From Actinomycetota bacterium (GTDB lineage Bacteria > Actinomycetota > Thermoleophilia > UBA2241): a stretch of DNA of 5,337 bases. The notes under the pieces are model-generated. The model saw only the letters and a list, made by a program, of their open reading frames with translations, searched no databases and was not told where the DNA came from. This document shows positions 1 through 4,039 of the stretch, in pieces; position 1 is the stretch's first letter, and each line of letters starts with the position of its first letter. The stretch spans positions 16,773 through 22,109 of the forward strand of contig PKYM01000058.1 of the NCBI GenBank assembly GCA_003132645.1, read 5' to 3'. The position numbers were made by a program, and so were the translations under genes.

Positions 1-2382
1 GAGCACAACGGCCACCCGGCCGAGGAGCGCGTCCTGCTGCCGGCGGCCTACATCCTCACGCTGGCCTACCGGGCCGCCGACCAGGCCCTCGTTCTGGCCG
101 CGCTGCCTGAGCTCGTCGCCCCGATGCAGGCCGAGATCCTGTCGCAGCGCATCGCCGAGCACGAGTGGGAGCACCGCTTTCAACTCATGATCGTCAAGCG
201 GCTGGGCCCGTCGCTCGTGCCCTCCGAGGTGGTCGTGCCGCTCGAACACCTCGGCGCGGTCATGGAGGAGATCGAGCACAAGGTCGACCAGCCGGTGGTC
301 AAGGAGGGCGTGATCGTCAGGCACGGCGCCCACGGCCGGCCCGAGGCGATCATTCTCGGCTTCATCCCCTCCGACCAGCGCCGTTTCGACTACAACTTCG
401 TCTTTGGCCTCGTGCTCACGATCATGGATATCGCGGAGAAGCACGGCGGCCGGCCCTACTCGACCGGCATGTACTTCGCCAGCCGGGCCGACGAGATCCT
501 CGGCACCGAGCGCGTCAAGCGTCTGCGTTCCTTCAAGCGCGAGGCCGACCCGCACGGTGTGCTCAACCCCGGCAAGGTGATCGCCAGCGGCGCGCTGGGC
601 AAGGCGCTCTCGCTGGCCGGCGCCTTCGAGCCGCTCATCCGGCCCTTCGGCAACCGCGTCATCGCCAAGGCCGTCGCCAGACCCGACCCCGGGGCGTCGG
701 TGCGCGGCATCCCGGCCGACGTGGCGCTCTACGCCTACTCGTGCTCGCAGTGCGGCTACTGCGTCGATCAGTGCGACCAGTTCTACGGGCGCGGCTGGGA
801 GAGCCAGAGCCCGCGCGGCAAGTGGTTCTGGCTGCGCGAGTTCATCGAGGGCCGCGAGCGCTGGAGCCAGGAGATGGTCGACACGTTCATCACCTGCACG
901 ACGTGCGAGATCTGCGACACGCGCTGCTCGGCCGTGCTGCCGATCGAACCGAGCTGGATGAAGCTCCGCGGCCGGCTGATCGAAGACGACAAACGTATGA
1001 CGCTGCCGCCGTTCGAGATGATGAGCGCCGCGCTGCGAGATGAGGGCGACATCTGGGCGGGATACCGCAAGAACCGCGCCGACTGGTTCCCAGAGGATCT
1101 GTGGGAAGCGCACGGCCCGCAGCATGCGGCCGACACGGTGTACTTCGCGGGCTGCACGGCGAGCTACGTCGAGCGCGATATCGGCGTGGGCACCGTACGC
1201 CTGCTCGACGCCGCCGGCGTCGATTTCACCTATCTGGGCGAGAAGGAGCTGTGCTGTGCGACGCCGATGCTCGTGGCCGGCAAGTGGGAGCAGTTCGAGA
1301 GCGTCATGCGCAGCAACATCGCCAGCGTGCTGGCCGCGGGCGCCTCGACGGTGACGACGAGCTGCCCGGCCTGCGACATGATGTGGCGCACGGTCTATCC
1401 GGAATGGGCCGCCAAGCTCGGCATCGACTACCCGATCACGGTCAGGCACTACTCGGAGCTCGTTGCCGACAAGATTGCCGCCGGCGAGTTCGCGTTCCCC
1501 GCGACACCGCCACTGCGCGACCAGAGCGGCAAGCCGAGCGGCAAGAAGGGCGGGAAGAAGGCCGGTACGACCGACGCCGCCGGTGAGCCTCGCAAGACAC
1601 GCGTGACCTGGCACGACTCGTGCCACATCGGGCGCGCCTCGGGCGTCTACGAGCCGCCCCGCGAGCTGATCAGGGCCAACCCCAACGCCGAGTTCGTCGA
1701 GATGCCGTTCAACCGCGAAGAGGCGCACTGCTGCGGCAGCGTGCTCACCCTGCTCAAGGACCCGGCCGTGGCCGCCGACATCGGCGAGGCCAGGCTGCGT
1801 GAGGCCCAGGAGGTCGGCGCCGAAACTATCCTTGCCCTGTGCCCTTGCTGCCAGTTCCAGCTACGGGTGAGCGCCCAGGCCAAGGGCATCGATATCGACG
1901 TCGTCGACCTGGCCCACTTCAGCGCCGCGGCGCTGGGCTTCGAGATGCCCGACCCCAACCCCGAGGTCCAGAAGCAGTGGGCCGTCTTCGAGGCGATGAT
2001 CGCCCTCATGACCCCGCAGGGCTTCGCCGACCTGATGGGTACGATGTGGCCCGAGCTGATCGACGCGATGCCCTTCGGCATGGGTCCCATGATGCGCGCC
2101 ATGGGTAAGGTGCCGGGTGCGCTCGACCTGATGAAGCCGATGTTCCCGGTGCTGTTCCCGCGGCTGCTGCCGCTGATGATGCCCAAGGTCATGTCGACCA
2201 TGCTCGAGCGCATCGCCGATCGTGTGCCGATGCCCGACTACATGGCCGAGCAGATGCCCGGCATGATGCCCGGCATCATGGACAACCTCATGCCGCACAT
2301 GATCGGCGACGTCGTGCCGCTCGTGACCGGCCCGATGGTCGACTATCTGCAGGGCAAGACGGGGGAAGAACGGGTACACTGA
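1..2382 (+). CDS. Fused FAD-linked oxidase / [4Fe-4S] / double CCG-domain oxidoreductase, 5' truncated
   Basis: The reading frame is open from base 1, so the gene begins upstream and 793 residues are visible (numbered from base 1). An internal ATG at 124 is not the start, because it would cut the flavin domain. Residues 1-192 look like the C-terminal domain of FAD-linked oxidases (GlcD, D-lactate dehydrogenase, YdiJ type), ending in DPHGVLNPGK at 183-192. Two CxxCxxCxxxC motifs follow: C248/251/254/258 and C299/302/305/309. Two CCG domains come next: C385, C418-C419, C455/C458, then C541, C577-C578-G, C614/C617. The family passes electrons from a flavin-oxidised substrate through Fe-S clusters to a membrane or protein acceptor. 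Odd points are CCA instead of CCG in the first domain, a Lys/Gly-rich linker (509-534), no recognisable HxGDGNxH or GEHG motif, and a tail (649-779) with 25 Met. The N-terminal FAD-binding domain should lie upstream. The substrate is unknown. Architecture is secure; exact function is not. Confidence 0.93.
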   Translation, partial: EHNGHPAEERVLLPAAYILTLAYRAADQALVLAALPELVAPMQAEILSQRIAEHEWEHRFQLMIVKRLGPSLVPSEVVVPLEHLGAVMEEIEHKVDQPVVKEGVIVRHGAHGRPEAIILGFIPSDQRRFDYNFVFGLVLTIMDIAEKHGGRPYSTGMYFASRADEILGTERVKRLRSFKREADPHGVLNPGKVIASGALGKALSLAGAFEPLIRPFGNRVIAKAVARPDPGASVRGIPADVALYAYSCSQCGYCVDQCDQFYGRGWESQSPRGKWFWLREFIEGRERWSQEMVDTFITCTTCEICDTRCSAVLPIEPSWMKLRGRLIEDDKRMTLPPFEMMSAALRDEGDIWAGYRKNRADWFPEDLWEAHGPQHAADTVYFAGCTASYVERDIGVGTVRLLDAAGVDFTYLGEKELCCATPMLVAGKWEQFESVMRSNIASVLAAGASTVTTSCPACDMMWRTVYPEWAAKLGIDYPITVRHYSELVADKIAAGEFAFPATPPLRDQSGKPSGKKGGKKAGTTDAAGEPRKTRVTWHDSCHIGRASGVYEPPRELIRANPNAEFVEMPFNREEAHCCGSVLTLLKDPAVAADIGEARLREAQEVGAETILALCPCCQFQLRVSAQAKGIDIDVVDLAHFSAAALGFEMPDPNPEVQKQWAVFEAMIALMTPQGFADLMGTMWPELIDAMPFGMGPMMRAMGKVPGALDLMKPMFPVLFPRLLPLMMPKVMSTMLERIADRVPMPDYMAEQMPGMMPGIMDNLMPHMIGDVVPLVTGPMVDYLQGKTGEERVH

Positions 2383-2416
2383 ATGTGCGTTTTCACCGCT
2401 AGACCAGGAAGCGACG

Positions 2417-2451
2417 AGGGGCGGGGCCGAAAGGCCCCGCCCCTTTCTTTT
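2417..2451 (+). terminator. Strong intrinsic terminator after the oxidoreductase
   Basis: A perfect 12-bp stem (2417-2428 pairing with 2433-2444), almost all G-C, closes on a GAAA (GNRA) tetraloop at 2429-2432. The run TTTCTTTT at 2444-2451 follows. It lies about 35 bases after the oxidoreductase stop codon and in the right orientation to end that transcript. It implies that the downstream cupredoxin gene has its own promoter. Confidence 0.93.
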
Positions 2452-2468
2452 GGTCCACGGCCCGCCTG

Positions 2469-2490
2469 CGTCCGTTCCACGTCCGTTCCA
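2469..2490. repeat. 11-bp perfect tandem repeat
   Basis: The unit CGTCCGTTCCA occurs twice head to tail (2469-2479 and 2480-2490) with no spacer, just downstream of the terminator. It is a short replication-slippage-type duplication or a pair of protein-binding half-sites. Nothing in the sequence decides between these. Confidence 0.85.
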
Positions 2491-2618
2491 ACCAGATCGA
2501 CGACGGCCGCGCCCACGCCGATTTTCGGAGCTCCAGCCCGTACGTCCCTGGGCGTCGGCGGCTTCATGGCGGCCGCAGAGGACTTCGCGTGACCTCAATG
2601 GGGTATGGGAACGCCTAG

Positions 2619-2654
2619 TCCTGAAGACACGGACGATCCTGAAGACACGGACGA
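2619..2654. repeat. 18-bp perfect tandem repeat upstream of the cupredoxin gene
   Basis: The unit TCCTGAAGACACGGACGA occurs twice, adjacent and without mismatch (2619-2636 and 2637-2654). The pair ends 35 bases before the cupredoxin ATG and 17 bases before its Shine-Dalgarno sequence. It is therefore in the promoter or 5' leader. It may be a regulator-binding direct repeat or a recent slippage duplication. Confidence 0.9.
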
Positions 2655-2689
2655 CGTAGTCTGAGCCCCTCAAGGAGGGTGAGAACGAC

Positions 2690-3118
2690 ATGAAGACCCG
2701 CCTCATCAAAGTCCGCGGCCGTTCGATGGTCGTGATCGTCGCGCTGTTCGCCCTGGCGGCGGTCGCAGCCGCCTGCGGCAGCTCCTCTAGTTCCAGCACG
2801 ACCACGCCGACGACGCCGGCCGGCACCGGCGGCACGGGCGCGTCCGTCTCGATCCAGAACTTCGCCTTCACGCCCAAGACGCTCACCGTCTCGCCGGGTA
2901 CCACGGTGACCTGGACGAACAACGACTCGACGCCTCACAACGTGATCTCGACGAAGGGTCTGTCGCTCAACTCCACGACGACGAGCGTGTTCGCAAGCTC
3001 GACACTGAGCCAGGGACAGACGTTCAGCTTCACGTTCTCGGCGAAGGGCGTGTACTTCTACGAGTGTTCGATCCACAAGTCGCTGCCCGCCATGCACGCC
3101 GTGATCGTGGTGAAGTAG
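2690..3118 (+). CDS. Cupredoxin-domain lipoprotein (blue-copper-like)
   Basis: This 142-residue protein starts at an ATG preceded by AAGGAGG at 2672-2678. Basic residues 2-11 and a hydrophobic stretch (13-28) end in AAAC, a lipobox with the lipidated Cys at 29. A Ser/Thr/Gly-rich flexible linker (30-51) follows, so the protein is predicted to be anchored on the outer face of the membrane. Residues 52-142 form a single cupredoxin domain, with the characteristic SPGTTVTWTNND segment (68-79). The likely type-1 copper ligands are H83 (in TPHNV), C126, H129 and M135. The family carries single electrons or binds copper outside the cytoplasm. The C-terminal ligand loop is C-x2-H-x5-M, one residue longer than the plastocyanin spacing and three longer than the CxxHxxM form common in small bacterial cupredoxins. 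Redox partner is unknown. The oxidoreductase upstream is cut off by a terminator, and the TetR gene downstream has its own promoter, so this gene is probably monocistronic. Confidence 0.92.
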   Translation: MKTRLIKVRGRSMVVIVALFALAAVAAACGSSSSSSTTTPTTPAGTGGTGASVSIQNFAFTPKTLTVSPGTTVTWTNNDSTPHNVISTKGLSLNSTTTSVFASSTLSQGQTFSFTFSAKGVYFYECSIHKSLPAMHAVIVVK

Positions 3119-3173
3119 GCCCGATTGCGAAAGTAGCTCTCCTGCGGAGCGGCCCGCCTCTCGCCGGTGGCGT

Positions 3174-3207
3174 GACGGCAGGCACTTGACGGCAGCCCCG
3201 GACGGCA
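3174..3207. repeat. Three GACGGCA direct repeats around the TetR promoter -35
   Basis: GACGGCA occurs at 3174-3180, 3188-3194 and 3201-3207, with starts 14 and 13 bases apart. The first two copies extend to the 9-mer TGACGGCAG. The second copy overlaps the -35 box. Such an array could be an activator site, but a short GC-rich 7-mer can recur by chance. Confidence 0.6.
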
Positions 3208-3214
3208 TTAGAGT
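3186..3214 (+). promoter_or_regulatory. Predicted housekeeping-type promoter of the TetR-MFS operon
   Basis: TTGACG (3186-3191) matches the -35 consensus at five of six positions. TAGAGT (3209-3214) matches the -10 at four of six. They are separated by the ideal 17 bases. The expected start site near 3221 falls in the middle of a perfect palindrome, and the TetR gene follows about 94 bases later. The combination of spacing, position and operator makes this a good prediction, but it is not proven. Confidence 0.72.
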
Positions 3215-3227
3215 GAACGGCGTTCAC
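3213..3227. promoter_or_regulatory. Palindromic operator, likely the TetR binding site
   Basis: GTGAACG-G-CGTTCAC is a perfect 7-bp inverted repeat around a single central base. It abuts the -10 box and covers the predicted transcription start, the classic position for repression. TGAAC/GTTCA-type palindromes are common operators of TetR-family repressors, and the nearest downstream gene is a TetR regulator. This indicates autoregulation and repression of the pump. The assignment is inference from position and form. Confidence 0.78.
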
Positions 3228-3264
3228 AGAAATACACGTCGTTCGCTGCGGAAAGCGCCGTTCA
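3221..3264. repeat. CGTTC half-sites in the TetR leader, 19-bp period
   Basis: CGTTC, the right half of the operator, recurs at 3221-3225, 3240-3244 and 3259-3263, with exactly 19 bases between starts. The first and third copies extend to CGTTCA. The last two lie in the untranslated leader. They could be secondary contacts for the repressor or chance repeats. Confidence 0.5.
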
Positions 3265-3296
3265 AGAAAGGCCTCCTTCAACTTCCGACGGGCGGC

Positions 3297-3303
3297 AAGG
3301 AGG
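3297..3303 (+). promoter_or_regulatory. Ribosome-binding site fixing the TetR start
   Basis: AAGGAGG lies eleven bases before the ATG at 3315. The same motif and spacing precede the cupredoxin gene. The frame is open further upstream, but any earlier start would fall in the promoter/operator, so this site decides for 3315. Confidence 0.85.
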
Positions 3304-3314
3304 CAGGGACTGCC

Positions 3315-4001
3315 ATGAGGGGCGAACACCTCCGGGCTCACAGGGCTCATCACCGGGTCGAGCTGGGCGACGGCCTCGCCGCCGAGCGCCTGGCCAGCCG
3401 CCGCCAGCGGCGCCACAGCGAGACGCGCGACGACATCCTGGTCGCGGCCCGTGAGGTGCTGCTCGAACGGGGCGCGGCCGACCTGTCGCTGCGCGAGATC
3501 GCGCGTCGCGCCGGCTTCAGCGCCGGCGCCCTCTACAAGTACTTCGACAACAAGGACGACGTCATCAAGGCGCTCGCCGACAGTGCCATGGGCGCGCTGA
3601 TGGAGGCCTTCGCCCAAGTGCCGGCTGGTTTGCCCGTCGAGGAACGCGCCGTCGAGCTCGGCCTGGCCTACCTCGAGTTCGCTCGCCACAACCCCGAAGA
3701 CGTGGCCGTGGTCACGCTGCACGAGTCGGTGCCCGCGGCTCCGGTCACGGGCGAGCACCAGCGCGTCGAGGAGACCGTGATCGGCGTGTTTCGCGACGGC
3801 GCGGCGCAGGGCGTCTTCTCGATGCCCGCTCACGAGGACGCCGAGTTCATGGCCTACGGCGCCTGGGCGCTGGTGCAGGGTCTGGCGACGCTCGAACAAC
3901 GCCAGCGGCCCGAGGTCGCGGCCCGCCTGCGCGACAGCCAGCGGCGCCTGCTGCAGGCTTTCGTCAACGGCTTGAAGAGTGACTGGTCGGCGTCCGCATG
4001 A
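3315..4001 (+). CDS. TetR/AcrR-family transcriptional repressor
   Basis: This 228-residue protein belongs to a family of typically about 200-residue homodimeric repressors that release DNA when they bind a small ligand. The N-terminal DNA-binding domain spans roughly residues 36-85. The helix-turn-helix lies at about 58-77, with the hallmark SLREIARRAGFSAGALYKYF followed by DNKDDVI. Residues 90-228 form the helical ligand-binding and dimerisation domain, which is too variable to predict the ligand. An unusually long Arg/His-rich arm of about 35 residues precedes the HTH, including RLASRRQRRHSE (25-36); it may add DNA contacts. The gene is preceded by a promoter overlapped by a palindromic operator, and its stop codon overlaps a possible ATG of the MFS pump gene (ATGA at 3998-4001). 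The arrangement fits a local, autoregulated repressor of that pump. Confidence 0.94.
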   Translation: MRGEHLRAHRAHHRVELGDGLAAERLASRRQRRHSETRDDILVAAREVLLERGAADLSLREIARRAGFSAGALYKYFDNKDDVIKALADSAMGALMEAFAQVPAGLPVEERAVELGLAYLEFARHNPEDVAVVTLHESVPAAPVTGEHQRVEETVIGVFRDGAAQGVFSMPAHEDAEFMAYGAWALVQGLATLEQRQRPEVAARLRDSQRRLLQAFVNGLKSDWSASA

Positions 4002-4029
4002 GCGCCGCCGCCGAGTCGACCAGAAACGC

Positions 4030-4034
4030 GGAGG
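4030..4034 (+). promoter_or_regulatory. Ribosome-binding site favouring the MFS start at 4040
   Basis: GGAGG (extending to GGAGGGG, 4030-4036) lies five bases before the ATG at 4040. The alternative ATG at 3998, which overlaps the TetR stop, has no clear Shine-Dalgarno sequence and would rely on translational coupling. A third in-frame ATG at 4055 has only a weak AAGAAGG at four bases. Confidence 0.6.
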
Positions 4035-4039
4035 GGATC

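Larger units (their letters stand above)
2383..2689. other. 307-bp intergenic region between oxidoreductase and cupredoxin
   Basis: No credible gene is visible here. Short open frames in this stretch run through the terminator hairpin or the tandem repeats, lack ribosome-binding sites and resemble no family. The region holds the intrinsic terminator, an 11-bp tandem repeat, an 18-bp tandem repeat and, at its end, AAGGAGG at 2672-2678, eleven bases before the cupredoxin ATG. The cupredoxin promoter should lie here, but I could not find a convincing -35/-10 pair. Confidence 0.7.

Noticed and set aside
2383..2592. Possible small gene starting immediately after the oxidoreductase stop
   Set aside because: It reads through the intrinsic terminator hairpin, has no separate ribosome-binding site and resembles no known protein.
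2590..2665. Promoter for the cupredoxin gene (TATGGG at 2604, GGAAC at 2608, TAGTCT at 2657)
   Set aside because: None of these pairs with a credible partner box at normal spacing for a housekeeping or ECF sigma factor, so the promoter stays unassigned.
1861..2922. 353-codon open frame on the minus strand
   Set aside because: It is antisense to the oxidoreductase tail, crosses the terminator and the tandem repeats, and extends into the cupredoxin gene. Its His/Arg/Gly-rich translation mirrors the Met/Pro-rich tail and resembles no family.
1..3118. Oxidoreductase and cupredoxin as one electron-transfer operon
   Set aside because: A strong intrinsic terminator and a 307-bp gap separate them, and they are predicted to lie on opposite sides of the membrane. 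Proximity alone does not support a joint pathway.
3136..3172. Possible terminator after the cupredoxin gene
   Set aside because: Only two weak 4-bp stems (around 3139-3149 and 3162-3172) are present and no T-run follows. I cannot call a terminator here.
3186..3314. 43-residue N-terminal extension of the TetR protein
   Set aside because: The frame is open, but the segment is the promoter, operator and leader. The strong AAGGAGG points to the ATG at 3315.
3030..3899. 289-codon open frame on the minus strand
   Set aside because: It spans the TetR gene, its promoter and operator and the end of the cupredoxin gene. Its composition is that expected of a GC-rich antisense shadow.
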